DNA of 64,000 nt. Source: an uncultured Caulobacterales bacterium (GTDB taxonomy: Bacteria > Pseudomonadota > Alphaproteobacteria > Caulobacterales > Maricaulaceae). The notes under the pieces are model-generated. The model saw only the letters and a list, made by a program, of their open reading frames with translations. It was not told where the DNA came from and did no database searches. The position numbers and the translations under genes are program-made. Every line of letters begins with the position of its first letter. Position 1 is the stretch's first letter. Location: positions 1-64,000 of the forward strand of contig CALLIK010000013.1 of the NCBI GenBank assembly GCA_938009235.1, read 5' to 3'. Of the stretch, positions 28,344 to 36,882 are shown piece by piece.

Positions 28344-28747
28344 CGTTTAAACGCATCAAATATTCTGATCTAAATGCCCGCCAGCAAGAGAACTATAACT
28401 TTCAAAAGGTGGCAGGTGAATTAGCCGACTACGGCTACACGTGTATAAAGCTGTCAGATGATTGGGAAGGCACCGATTTTCTAGCCGTGCATGTGAATGG
28501 CGTTGATTTTCTAAAGGTTCAGCTCAAGGGCCGTTTTAAGATTGATAAAAAATACTGCGGGAAGAACATTTTCATAGCTTTTTTGGATGGTGAAGACTGC
28601 TACATCTTTCCTCATGATGAAGTTATGAGAAAGATATTGGCTCTCGATATCATAAATGAATCTAAATCTTGGACTGAAGGCAATTCCTATTCATGGCGAA
28701 AACCGACGAGATGGGCAAAAATTCTATTGAGCGAGTACAAAATATGA
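28340..28747 (+). CDS. Small PD-(D/E)XK-like protein
   Basis: A 135-aa protein. E27 in the first helix, D46 in GTDFLAV and the Q61-L-K63 strand (FLKVQLKGRF) make an E...D...QxK pattern found in compact restriction-like and intron-type endonucleases. The rest of the core (KNIFIAFLDGEDCYIFPHDEV) continues the alternating strands of such a fold. No other domain is visible. It overlaps both neighbours by 4 bp (ATGA), so it is translationally coupled inside the operon. Nuclease activity is inferred from the motif alone. It could also be an inactive DNA-binding subunit. Confidence 0.6.
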   Translation: MTFKRIKYSDLNARQQENYNFQKVAGELADYGYTCIKLSDDWEGTDFLAVHVNGVDFLKVQLKGRFKIDKKYCGKNIFIAFLDGEDCYIFPHDEVMRKILALDIINESKSWTEGNSYSWRKPTRWAKILLSEYKI

Positions 28748-30816
28748 CCCAACCTAAAATCCCAACCAAAACGGTCGAATTCGCTCAATCTGGTGCGTCC
28801 AAAAAATCAGACGAACTTGGCATGCGAGAGATGCAAGCGCGGGCATATTCTAAACGCGGCGAGCAATATCTTCTGATTAAATCTCCGCCTGCGTCGGGTA
28901 AATCGCGAGCGTTGATGTTTATTGCTTTGGATAAGCTCCATCAGCAGGGCCTGAAGAAGGCCATCATCATTGTGCCTGAACGGTCTATCGGCGGGAGCTT
29001 TGGCAATACGGCTCTATCTGACTATGGGTTTATGATGGATTTTGAGGTCGAGCCTAAATGGAACCTGTGCAATGCGCCCGGCGCAGATGAGCCTCGCGCC
29101 AATAAATCTACCGTGAAAGCTGTTGGCGAGTTCTTGGCATCTGACGACCGCATTCTCATTTGCACCCATGCGACCTTCCGTTTCGCGTTTGAAGACATTG
29201 GTGCGGCAGGTTTTGACGAATGCCTCGTGGCAATTGATGAATTTCACCATGTTTCGATGAGCGAAGACAATGTTTTGGGCCGCCATTTGGCTGAGCTAAT
29301 TGTGCGCGACAAAGTTCACGTTGTGGCGATGACGGGCAGTTATTTCAGGGGGGATGCTGTTCCGGTGCTTTCGCCTGGTGATGAAGAGAAATTCAAGACT
29401 GTCACCTATACGTATTATGAGCAGCTAAACGGCTACGATTATTTGAAGTCGTTATCGTTGGGGTACTATTTTTACTCTGGTCTGTATTTGAATGATTTGT
29501 CTGAAGTTCTGGATTCTAATTTGAAGACGATCCTGCACATCCCGAATGTGAATGCGCGGGAGAGTACGAAAGATAAAATCAAAGAAGCCGAAGGTATCAT
29601 GGCGCTTCTCGGGACATGGAAATACAAGGACCCTGATACAGGGTTTCATGTGCTGGAAACCGAAGATGGTCGAACGCTACGCGTAGCTGATCTGGTTGAA
29701 GACGAACGCGACCGTGAAAAGGTCATGGCGTCGTTGAAAGACCCGCGCGCGAATGAAGAGCGCGATTGGGTCGATATCATCATCGCACTTGGTATGGCGA
29801 AGGAAGGCTTTGACTGGATTTGGTGTGAGCATGCGTTGACGGTTGGGTATCGCTCGTCACTGACTGAAATCATCCAAATCATCGGGCGGTCAACACGTGA
29901 CGCGCCGGGTAAAACTCACGCACGATTTACGAATTTGATTGCAGAGCCCGATGCGTCTGAGGGCGCTGTGACGGACGCCATAAATGATACGCTTAAGGCT
30001 ATAGCGGCCTCTCTGTTGATGGAGCAGGTCTTGATCCCGAATTTCAAATTCACGCCGAAGCGACCGATTGAACAGTCAAAGCCGCAAGAGGGCTTTGACT
30101 ACGGCGAGGGCGGGTTCCAAGCTGGAGGCAAGAACATTGGCGTCCGTGAAGGCGACCAAGCTGAATTCCATATCGAAATTGCAGGCTTGAAAGACCCGAC
30201 GACTGAAGAGGGTAAGCGAGTTTGCGAAGAGGACATTAAAGAACTTGTCGCGGCTGTTCTTCAAGATAAGCCAACAGTTGAGCAAGCGCTCTTTAACCTG
30301 GACGCTATCCCCGAGGAGACCACTGTTGTGCGGACGATGAATATCGTTCGGAAGCGCTACCCGAACCTTCCAGCGGAGGACCAAGAGGCGGCCAGGCAGC
30401 GTGTCGTGGCCGCCATGAATATGATGGAAGCTGCGTCTCGCGGAACGGCTGCCCTTGAAGCTGAGGGCATCGAGATCAAAGCCAATATGCAATTGCTACA
30501 AGGCATTCGAAAATTCGCTACGGATGTGCGGGACCTGGATGTTGACTTGATTGATTCAATCAACCCGTTCCAGTCGGCCTATTCGATCCTGTCAAAAACC
30601 ATGAATGAGTCTGTGCTTAGACGGTTACAGACCATCATTACGGGTAAGAAAATTAGTATTCCCTACGAGGAAGCTAGATCACTAGCCCTTCGCGCACGAG
30701 ACTTTGCCAAAGAGCGAGGACGCCCGCCGTCAATTTCTGCCAGCGATGCCTGGGAACGCAAGATGGCAGAAGGTGTCCAGGCTTTGAAACGTCACACAGC
30801 GAAGAACGCTAAATGA
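28744..30816 (+). CDS. SF2 DEAD/DEAH-type helicase of a defence operon
   Basis: About 690 aa with the order of superfamily 2 motifs: Walker A SPPASGKSR near residue 50, DEFH (Walker B) near 160, motif III AMTGSYF near 195, and motif VI IIGRSTR near 380. The N-terminal MREMQARAY resembles a Q-motif-like adenine contact. The C-terminal ~280 residues are helical and unassigned and may bind the nuclease partners. It would translocate on or unwind DNA and could pair with the methyltransferase in type I/III-like fashion. The ATG at 28744 overlaps the previous stop; an upstream in-frame ATG at 28693 lies inside the preceding gene and is rejected. Confidence 0.85.
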   Translation: MTQPKIPTKTVEFAQSGASKKSDELGMREMQARAYSKRGEQYLLIKSPPASGKSRALMFIALDKLHQQGLKKAIIIVPERSIGGSFGNTALSDYGFMMDFEVEPKWNLCNAPGADEPRANKSTVKAVGEFLASDDRILICTHATFRFAFEDIGAAGFDECLVAIDEFHHVSMSEDNVLGRHLAELIVRDKVHVVAMTGSYFRGDAVPVLSPGDEEKFKTVTYTYYEQLNGYDYLKSLSLGYYFYSGLYLNDLSEVLDSNLKTILHIPNVNARESTKDKIKEAEGIMALLGTWKYKDPDTGFHVLETEDGRTLRVADLVEDERDREKVMASLKDPRANEERDWVDIIIALGMAKEGFDWIWCEHALTVGYRSSLTEIIQIIGRSTRDAPGKTHARFTNLIAEPDASEGAVTDAINDTLKAIAASLLMEQVLIPNFKFTPKRPIEQSKPQEGFDYGEGGFQAGGKNIGVREGDQAEFHIEIAGLKDPTTEEGKRVCEEDIKELVAAVLQDKPTVEQALFNLDAIPEETTVVRTMNIVRKRYPNLPAEDQEAARQRVVAAMNMMEAASRGTAALEAEGIEIKANMQLLQGIRKFATDVRDLDVDLIDSINPFQSAYSILSKTMNESVLRRLQTIITGKKISIPYEEARSLALRARDFAKERGRPPSISASDAWERKMAEGVQALKRHTAKNAK

Positions 30817-31991
30817 GCGATATAAGCGACATTGATTTACTCAAGGAGCTCGGTGAAGACATCGAGCTTGAGAAGCCAAAGCAATACTCGCCGGAAGAGG
30901 CGCGCTTGATCGCTGGCTTCGAAGACATCTTGAAGTTTGCTGAGGAATATGGTCGCGCACCGCTACATGGGGAAGAGCGTGATATTTTTGAACGGCTATA
31001 CGCTGTTCGGCTGGATCAACTCAGAAAGAATGACAAGGCGAAATCTCTACTTGAAACTATGGATGAGCAGGGGCTTTTGAATGAACAATATGAACCTCTC
31101 GATCCAAATATAGATGATGACGCTCTTCTCGCTGAACTAGGGCAATCGGTTGATGCGGAAGCGGATGACATAACCACTCTGAGGCATGTGTCACCAGTGA
31201 GCCACCGGAGAGCTGCCGATGAAGTGGCTAATCGTGAAGTGTGTCGTGACTTTGAGATGTTTGAGCCGCTGTTCGAACAGGTGAAAGTTGATTTGAAATC
31301 AGGCGTCAGAATTACACTCGATGACACTACCCAAAATGATTTTGACCGAGGACGATTTTTTATTCTCCGAGGACAGATTGCCTACATTGCTGAGAAGGGT
31401 GAAGACTTCAAAGCGACGGGAAAAAATGTGTTTGACGCTCGCCTTCGTGTTGTCTTCGACAATGGTACTGAAAGTGGGCTGTTGATGAGATCGCTTCAAC
31501 GGTCATTCAATGACCCAAAAAACAATGCCCGAGCAATTTCAGCCCTAGAATCTGGACCTTTGTTTGGTGAGGTAGATGCTGATGAAACAGAGACGGGTAC
31601 GATTTATGTTCTCAGGTCACGCTCTGAACTTCCAGTAGTTTTACCTTTAAGAGATGTAATTTTGAAAATTGGCGTTACTGGCCAGGACGTTAAACGTCGT
31701 ATCGCGAACGCAAAAAATGAGTCGACTTATCTTCTGGGTGAGGTGGACGTTGTTGACGAGTACAAGCTCTACAATATCAACCGCACTAAACTCGAAAGAA
31801 TGATCCAAAGGATATTTTCTGACGCTCGACTTCGGATTACCTTTCCCGACCGCTTTGGAAACCCCGTTCAACCGAATGAATGGTTCCTTGTGACTAGAGA
31901 AGCTGTGGCTCGAGCGGTGGAACTTATTAAAAGCGGTGAAATTCAGCACTACAAATATGATCACAAAAAAGCGGTTTTCGAGAAAATCTAA
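30813..31991 (+). CDS. GIY-YIG nuclease (T5orf172-like)
   Basis: A 392-aa protein. The first ~230 residues are acidic and helical, unassigned. The C-terminal GIY-YIG domain begins at GTIYVLRS, continues with LKIGVT (the second motif), an arginine in KRRIANA and a glutamate in KLERMIQRIF. These match the T5orf172 branch of GIY-YIG nucleases. It probably nicks or cuts DNA delivered by the helicase. It overlaps the helicase stop by 4 bp and is the last gene of the operon, 93 bp before the right inverted repeat. Confidence 0.82.
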   Translation: MSDISDIDLLKELGEDIELEKPKQYSPEEARLIAGFEDILKFAEEYGRAPLHGEERDIFERLYAVRLDQLRKNDKAKSLLETMDEQGLLNEQYEPLDPNIDDDALLAELGQSVDAEADDITTLRHVSPVSHRRAADEVANREVCRDFEMFEPLFEQVKVDLKSGVRITLDDTTQNDFDRGRFFILRGQIAYIAEKGEDFKATGKNVFDARLRVVFDNGTESGLLMRSLQRSFNDPKNNARAISALESGPLFGEVDADETETGTIYVLRSRSELPVVLPLRDVILKIGVTGQDVKRRIANAKNESTYLLGEVDVVDEYKLYNINRTKLERMIQRIFSDARLRITFPDRFGNPVQPNEWFLVTREAVARAVELIKSGEIQHYKYDHKKAVFEKI

Positions 31992-32084
31992 CTTGTTCTT
32001 TGCCAAAGAAATCAAGAAATTTCACTTCGGAATTGTTGATCGTGTATCGACGGCTGCAAGAGGCTGATTGAGGTTTCGACCTCA

Positions 32085-32228
32085 GTGTGCACACCATTTA
32101 CTGATATAAAACATGAGGCTGCACGAAAACGGGTGCACACCACGTTTTACAAAGTGCATACCTAAAACGATGTGCAGACAATGGGTTAACCCATAGGTGT
32201 GCACACCCCCTTTTATCTTGCCCTCCAC
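32085..32228 (-). repeat. Right inverted repeat flanking the five-gene operon
   Basis: The inverted partner of 24194-24340. The 26-bp identical block is at 32154-32179 and the ATAAA-GCCCTCCAC block at 32212-32228. GTGTGCACAC palindromes are at 32085-32094 and about 32197-32206, with further TGCAC sites between. It also has ATGGGTTAACCCAT, a 14-bp palindrome. It sits behind the last operon gene and points back towards it. Nothing else is visible in 31992-32324. Confidence 0.65.
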
Positions 32229-32324
32229 GATTTTACCCAATCGTGCGTCTAACCCTCATCTAGCCTAAATTCGCCTAGCTCTCTTTTCTGGTCTAAATGT
32301 GGGTAATCGTGATAGTGTTTCGCC

Positions 32325-32519
32325 ATGTCTCAGAAACTCGAAAATGATCCAAAATCAAAAGCTACAGCGGATGATATCCGAAGAGGCATGAGGACCATGG
32401 CTAAAATCATTCGGTTTCATGGGGATGATTACTGGCCCATCATGGACCGCCTTCAACGCGAATTAGCGGCTCTGGAGGGACGAGAAAAGCTACTGAGTGA
32501 CCTTCTGCAAGACGACTAG
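32325..32519 (+). CDS. Small conserved-looking protein paired with integrase A
   Basis: A 64-aa acidic, helical protein (ATADDIRRGMRTMAKIIRFHGDDYWPIMDRLQRELAAL). I do not recognise a named domain. Small proteins of this look are often found beside tyrosine recombinases in alphaproteobacterial islands. It ends 13 bp before the convergent integrase gene. There is no strong Shine-Dalgarno sequence, but the composition is clearly protein-like. A role in integration or excision is a guess. Confidence 0.55.
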   Translation: MSQKLENDPKSKATADDIRRGMRTMAKIIRFHGDDYWPIMDRLQRELAALEGREKLLSDLLQDD

Positions 32520-32532
32520 ACGCGGCGCTTTT

Positions 32533-33903
32533 TCACTCCATTCGCGGTAGGTTTTCAATGAACGTTTCGCTAATTGGGTGGACGATTTTGAGAAGTTCTT
32601 TGTGCCGATATGCCAGTGATCCACCGTCCCCATATTGAGGTCTATTGTTCTTGTGACCCATAAGCGTGCATCGCAATCCATAGTCTAACCCAGCCTCCTG
32701 CATGCGCTTCTCGAAGGCGTGCCGAAAACTATAAATACGGTGCTTATCCGTCGGCATAAGGCCTCTACTATGGAAGGCTTTTAGCAAAGCTGCGGATAAG
32801 GAATTACCTCGATCATGATAGCGCGGGAAGCCATTTGGGGCGCGTTTCATGGCTTCTAGAGACACCCCTAACAGTGGAATATCACGGCTAGATGCAGCGG
32901 ATTTTAACTCCCGTTTGTCAGTCGGTCGAATGCGAATGTGAGGGATTTCGGCATTCAAACAGATGTTTTCTGGACGCAAATTCGCGATCTCGCTTGGCCT
33001 GCATCCAGTCTCTATTAGCGCATAAGCAATTAGCTGCGCATCAGTGTTTATACCTTCCAATGCGCTAGGCTTTAGAAGTTTTTCTCTCACCCAAATATCG
33101 GGAAAAGATGGCGTGGATTCTATTGGGGTGTTCTTAAATCGCAGCTTTCGGAACGGGTTTTCCCGCTCTTCTTCGCCTTGATAAGTCCAATATTCTCGAA
33201 AAAGTTGACGTAGGTTTCCGAGCTCTCGGTTAGCGCTGTTAGGCCTGTAACTCTTCCCGTCAGGACTGTCCGGGCGAAGCCTTTCTCCCCACCAATCATA
33301 GAAGGCTCGACCATGGGCGCGGGTAAGCTTATCCATGGTCACATTCCCACAAAGTTTCACAAAATGTTCCACAGCACGTGTCTTTGTGGCGCGCCAACGA
33401 ACGATCTGTTCAGGGGACTTTCGGCTTGTCTCACTGATACTAAGTTTGTCGCAGTAGAGTTTGAGCGCTTCGCGGATGGTATCCTTTGGCGGCTCAATAT
33501 TTCCGAAGACAGCTTCAACGTCTGACTTGCTTTCTTCTTTGCCTTCGAGATGGACAACGCGGTCTAAGATAGTCTCGAAAGGCTTCGCATTTACCAGTTT
33601 ATCCAATGGTTTGAATTCGAAGCCAACGGCTCGCGCGCGTCGTCTAGCTGACCTGTAACGGCACATTTCCGTCGATTCTTCGAAGTTACCTCCAGTCTCT
33701 TTAGCGAGTGCAGTTTCCCAATAATGCTCATCGGCATCCATCATCGCGTCTCGCCTTTCTCTGGCGATTATTAGCGAGTCTGTGTTGAGTGCGGTTTTGA
33801 TTGTGCGGCGAGTATCGATCTTTCGAAAACGTGTCGGAACGCGGCGAATGTAATACCAACGATAGCCACGCTGTTCCAAATAGTGATTTCGGCGAGTGGA
33901 CAT
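32533..33903 (-). CDS. Tyrosine recombinase, integrase of island A
   Basis: About 456 aa. The N terminus (YLEQRGYRWYYIRRVPTRF) matches a DUF6538-type arm/core-binding domain. The catalytic domain has R in ETGCRPSEIANL, the YSFRHAF box, LMGHKNN, and the nucleophile tyrosine in QYGDGG. The ATG at 33903 gives MSTRRNHY; a frame starting at 33933 would overlap the putative arm sites. It would recombine the 14-bp tRNA-Arg core, 130 bp away at 34032. Confidence 0.88.
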   Translation of the reverse strand: MSTRRNHYLEQRGYRWYYIRRVPTRFRKIDTRRTIKTALNTDSLIIARERRDAMMDADEHYWETALAKETGGNFEESTEMCRYRSARRRARAVGFEFKPLDKLVNAKPFETILDRVVHLEGKEESKSDVEAVFGNIEPPKDTIREALKLYCDKLSISETSRKSPEQIVRWRATKTRAVEHFVKLCGNVTMDKLTRAHGRAFYDWWGERLRPDSPDGKSYRPNSANRELGNLRQLFREYWTYQGEEERENPFRKLRFKNTPIESTPSFPDIWVREKLLKPSALEGINTDAQLIAYALIETGCRPSEIANLRPENICLNAEIPHIRIRPTDKRELKSAASSRDIPLLGVSLEAMKRAPNGFPRYHDRGNSLSAALLKAFHSRGLMPTDKHRIYSFRHAFEKRMQEAGLDYGLRCTLMGHKNNRPQYGDGGSLAYRHKELLKIVHPISETFIENLPRME

Positions 33904-33911
33904 GGGCCAAT

Positions 33912-33945
33912 TGTACCATAGTTTGTACCCCAAAATGTACCATAG
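33912..33945 (+). repeat. Putative arm-type integrase sites, right end of island A
   Basis: TGTACCATAG at 33912 and 33936, with TGTACCCCAA at 33924, are spaced 12 bp apart just upstream of the integrase A gene. Their relatives are at 22399 and 22423, inside the left end. They may also serve as integrase autoregulation sites because they overlap the likely promoter. Confidence 0.55.
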
Positions 33946-34031
33946 TTAAGAGGTAGCTTGAGGTGGGTTCAGGGCAATACCAGAAAAACATAAGTTTTTC
34001 AGTGACTTACAAGAACTAAAACTCTGGAAAA

Positions 34032-34045
34032 TGGCGCACCCGACA
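34032..34045 (-). repeat. Attachment-site core between islands A and B
   Basis: A second exact 14-bp copy of the tRNA-Arg 3' end, with partial similarity continuing (TCGAAC occurs at the same distance as in the tRNA T-arm). It separates two divergent integrase genes, as expected for tandem integration. No full tRNA is present. Confidence 0.72.
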
Positions 34046-34165
34046 AGCGTCGAACTAGCATCCATCTAGGTTTGATGTTGTGCAGTAAAATCAACAAATA
34101 CTACGGTTTTACTGGGATTATTGTCGTTTATAGTCCAATGTGATCTTATGACAGCCAACCATTGC

Positions 34166-34198
34166 GCTAGGCACCGCGCTGGGCACGGCTAGGCACGG
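34166..34198 (+). repeat. Putative arm-type integrase sites, left end of island B
   Basis: Three near-identical 11-mers, GCTAGGCACCG (34166), GCTGGGCACGG (34178) and GCTAGGCACGG (34188), are arranged in tandem 54 bp before the integrase B start. Two more copies lie at 42628 and 42640, inside the right end. Confidence 0.6.
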
Positions 34199-34251
34199 CG
34201 TTTGGATTTAAGTAAATCTAATCCAGCGCTTTAAGATCGAGGTGGGTTAGC

Positions 34252-35439
34252 GTGAGCGGACTTCATAAACTGACAGCAACGGGCGCAAAGGCCCTTATGA
34301 AAACTGGGCGTCATTCGGACGGTGGCGGATTATATCTGCGCGTTCAGAGCGGTGGGCGTAAGTCATGGCTATTCATGTGGAAGCGCGAAGGCGTCCAGCG
34401 TGAGGTTGGCTTAGGCTCTTTTGTCAGCGTAACCCTGAAGGCCGCCCGTCAAATGGCGCAAACCGCGCGTGAGGCGCTGGCAAGAGGTGAAGACCCAAAG
34501 ACTGCATTGCGTCCACCGACTGAAAAGACCTTTCTAGACGCGGCTCAGGCCTGCCTTAAAGCCCGCGACCTAGACAGCTTAAACCCAAAGACGAAACGCA
34601 AATGGGAGCGCACGGCTTTTGAAATCGCAAAGCCCCTTCACCGTAAACCCGTCGCAGATGTGAAACGCGAAGACATTCTGAGAATACTCACACCGATTTG
34701 GAAGAAAACACCAGAGACGGGCCGCAATGTCCGCTCACACCTAGAGATCATATTCAACTATGCAAAGGGCCGCGAATGGAGTGACGCCGAAAACCCAGCG
34801 CTATGGAAGGGTGGATTGGAAGCCGTCTTACCAGCGCTTAACCGCGCCAACGTCAAACACCATCCCGCTATGCCCTATGATGATGTGCCAAAGTTTATTG
34901 AGAGCTTGCGAGAACGTCCAGCCATTGCAGCGCGGGCGCTGGAGTTTACAATTCTTACAGCCGTAAGAACAAGCGAGGCGCTGAACGCCGTGATAGGCGA
35001 GTTTGATTTAGACGCTGGGACTTGGACCATTCCAGCGGAGCGTATGAAATCAGGCCGTCCTCATACCGTACCGTTACCAGACTGCGCTATTGAGATTGTT
35101 CAGGATATGCGGGCCGCACCTGTTTCAGACTATGTGTTTTTTGGCCAGCGCCCAAACCGCCCCTTGTCCAATATGTCTATGCTTATGCTTATGCGAAGAA
35201 TGAAGGTCGAGAACGCGGTCCCGCATGGCTTTAGGTCTACCTTTAGAGATTGGGCGGGGGATAGGACCCGATACGCAAGAGAGGTTGCTGAAGCCGCCCT
35301 GTCTCATTCAGTCGGTGATGTGGTTGAGCGGTCCTATCGACGCGGGGATGCTTTAGAAAAGCGCCGTGGACTTATGAGAGATTGGGCCGCTTTTTGCGTA
35401 GGGGATGTAACGGCAAAAGTCGTGAAGCTACATGGATGA
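34252..35439 (+). CDS. P4-type tyrosine recombinase, integrase of island B
   Basis: A 395-aa integrase of the P4/DUF4102 group. The N-terminal arm-binding domain has SDGGGLYLRV and the WLFMWKR strand. Catalytic residues include R in TAVRTSEAL, HGFRSTFRDW, ALSHSVGD and the tyrosine in ERSYRRG. It starts with GTG at 34252, after the tandem GCTAGGCAC repeats. It should act on the same tRNA-Arg end as integrase A, although the two enzymes belong to different subfamilies. Confidence 0.9.
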   Translation: MSGLHKLTATGAKALMKTGRHSDGGGLYLRVQSGGRKSWLFMWKREGVQREVGLGSFVSVTLKAARQMAQTAREALARGEDPKTALRPPTEKTFLDAAQACLKARDLDSLNPKTKRKWERTAFEIAKPLHRKPVADVKREDILRILTPIWKKTPETGRNVRSHLEIIFNYAKGREWSDAENPALWKGGLEAVLPALNRANVKHHPAMPYDDVPKFIESLRERPAIAARALEFTILTAVRTSEALNAVIGEFDLDAGTWTIPAERMKSGRPHTVPLPDCAIEIVQDMRAAPVSDYVFFGQRPNRPLSNMSMLMLMRRMKVENAVPHGFRSTFRDWAGDRTRYAREVAEAALSHSVGDVVERSYRRGDALEKRRGLMRDWAAFCVGDVTAKVVKLHG

Positions 35440-35558
35440 TAAGGCCTCACGGTTTTTGAGCGGCCTATTGGGATGAGCGCGTGAATATTGCAGATTGGTG
35501 GGCCAAAGAATTAGTGATGTCTTAAACAATGCTCTGATTTTTTTAGCTTGGAAAACTA

Positions 35559-36563
35559 ATGATAGTCCCTAAACCTACCCCAATGAGGTACCACTACGTT
35601 CGAGCTCTTTTATTTAGTCAATTCAACTCCAAAACAATTGAATCGCTTACGGGGTGGAAAGAGGCCGATGTGGGCAGGTCCAACACTGCTACCGTGCCAT
35701 CTTTTCATGGAGCCTTAAACGACGGTACAAGTTTGCGTGTAGGCTCTACAAATTTTTCCGCTCTTAGTCTGTATAGCGCCCTCGTAGCCCTTTCCGATGC
35801 AACGTTGTCTGGTAAGGTATTAGCACTAGAGAATCTTATTTCAGCAAGGCGTAAAAATAACAATTATAAAGGAGCGGTGGAATTTCCAAATTTTTTAAGT
35901 GCCGCCGATTACTTTTACTGGACAGATGTCCACACATGGACGCTAAATGAGGGGATTTTACTTAGCTTAGGGTTGAAGCCTGAAAAGCAAATTTGCCTTG
36001 ATTTCGATAAGATTTCTTCCACGCCTGATATGGAAAGTATGGTTTTAAAAGAGTTTCGGCTGCGACGTCGTCTTGGCTTCAGAGAGGCTGAACGAGGTGG
36101 GTTCAACCCTCTCCTACCAGGAACCGAGAGCTGCGTTCCGTTATTGTTATTCAATTGGTTTGAAGACGGGGGATTTCCAGTTCCTAAAGATCTCCACGAT
36201 TACCTGAAGTCGGGGGGCAAAAAAGCACTTAATCCTGAACAAGGCATGGACAGCAAAACTGAGTTTGATGAGGAAGTAAATTTAGGCGTTACCTCTATTG
36301 ATATTCAAAAGCAAAAGCCGACCGCGTTGCCCATAACTAGCCCTGTTAACCCTAAGGCTCAAACCGCTATGCTTACGATTATTCATGCCTTTGGGCAGAT
36401 GCGTCAGAATAGATATGACCCTGATGACCCACGTAATGGCGCAATATTACGGATTCAAAACGCCATTGCGGACGCTGGACTAGAAATATCTGACCGAACG
36501 CTGAAGAAATACTTGAAAGAGGCATGGGTGGAAGCGGAAAGGCTGCAAGATAAAAGTCAATAA
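35559..36563 (+). CDS. Hypothetical island protein
   Basis: A 334-aa soluble protein with no domain I recognise. The N-terminal 100 residues and the central WTDVHTWTLNEGILLSLG segment look globular. Residues about 210-260 are low-complexity. The C-terminal ~75 residues (MLTIIHAFGQMRQNRYD to ISDRTLKKYLKEAW) form a helical domain that resembles small DNA-binding or replication-accessory regions found in P4-like islands. It follows the integrase and precedes the AlpA-like regulator. Its function cannot be named. Confidence 0.65.
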   Translation: MIVPKPTPMRYHYVRALLFSQFNSKTIESLTGWKEADVGRSNTATVPSFHGALNDGTSLRVGSTNFSALSLYSALVALSDATLSGKVLALENLISARRKNNNYKGAVEFPNFLSAADYFYWTDVHTWTLNEGILLSLGLKPEKQICLDFDKISSTPDMESMVLKEFRLRRRLGFREAERGGFNPLLPGTESCVPLLLFNWFEDGGFPVPKDLHDYLKSGGKKALNPEQGMDSKTEFDEEVNLGVTSIDIQKQKPTALPITSPVNPKAQTAMLTIIHAFGQMRQNRYDPDDPRNGAILRIQNAIADAGLEISDRTLKKYLKEAWVEAERLQDKSQ

Positions 36564-36669
36564 ACTCAATGAAACAAACGGAAAATCCATATTTTGTGCT
36601 GGAATTTCCTCAGTAACAAAAAAACCGAAGCAGTTTGCATCCAACGTTAATCGTCTTGGAGCAATCACA

Positions 36670-36873
36670 ATGGACAACCCTACATTCCCCCAAACTGGCC
36701 TAGTCCGCCTCTCTCAAATTCTATCCCCACGTGGTCCTATTCCCGTATCAAAGTCCACGTGGTGGCAGGGCGTGAAAGACGGACGCTTTCCGCAACCTCA
36801 CAAGTTAGGACCGCGCACGACCGTTTGGCGCGTGGAAGAGATACGGGCCCTTTTCGAAACCGATGAAGCTTAG
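36670..36873 (+). CDS. AlpA-like helix-turn-helix regulator
   Basis: A 67-aa protein in the AlpA/excisionase-like family. It has the typical order: LVRLSQIL, ISKSTWWQGVKDGRFPQP-type recognition helix (here VSKSTWWQGVKDGRFP), and a final WRVEEIRALF. Such proteins activate integrase or act as excision factors in P4-like islands. It lies just upstream of a second DNA-binding protein and is separated from it by 9 bp. Confidence 0.8.
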   Translation: MDNPTFPQTGLVRLSQILSPRGPIPVSKSTWWQGVKDGRFPQPHKLGPRTTVWRVEEIRALFETDEA

Positions 36874-36882
36874 GCCAGAGCC

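Larger units (their letters stand above)
22322..34045. mobile_element. Integrative island A (tRNA-Arg target, 11.7 kb)
   Basis: The island is bounded by identical 14-bp copies of the tRNA-Arg 3' end at 22322-22335 and 34032-34045. It carries its tyrosine recombinase at the right end (32533-33903), TGTACC-type repeats just inside both ends, a Fic protein, and the five-gene defence-like operon. No conjugation, replication or phage structural genes are visible, so mobility probably depends on a helper. It sits immediately next to island B, sharing the middle attachment core. Confidence 0.75.

Noticed and set aside
24424-31991. A type I, type III, BREX or DISARM system.
   Set aside because: No HsdS or Mod/Res pairing, no PglZ or BrxL-like protein and no phospholipase D-like gene were seen; the helicase lacks an attached nuclease.
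34032-34060. Another tRNA-like sequence at the island junction.
   Set aside because: Same reason as at 22322; D-arm and anticodon arm are missing.
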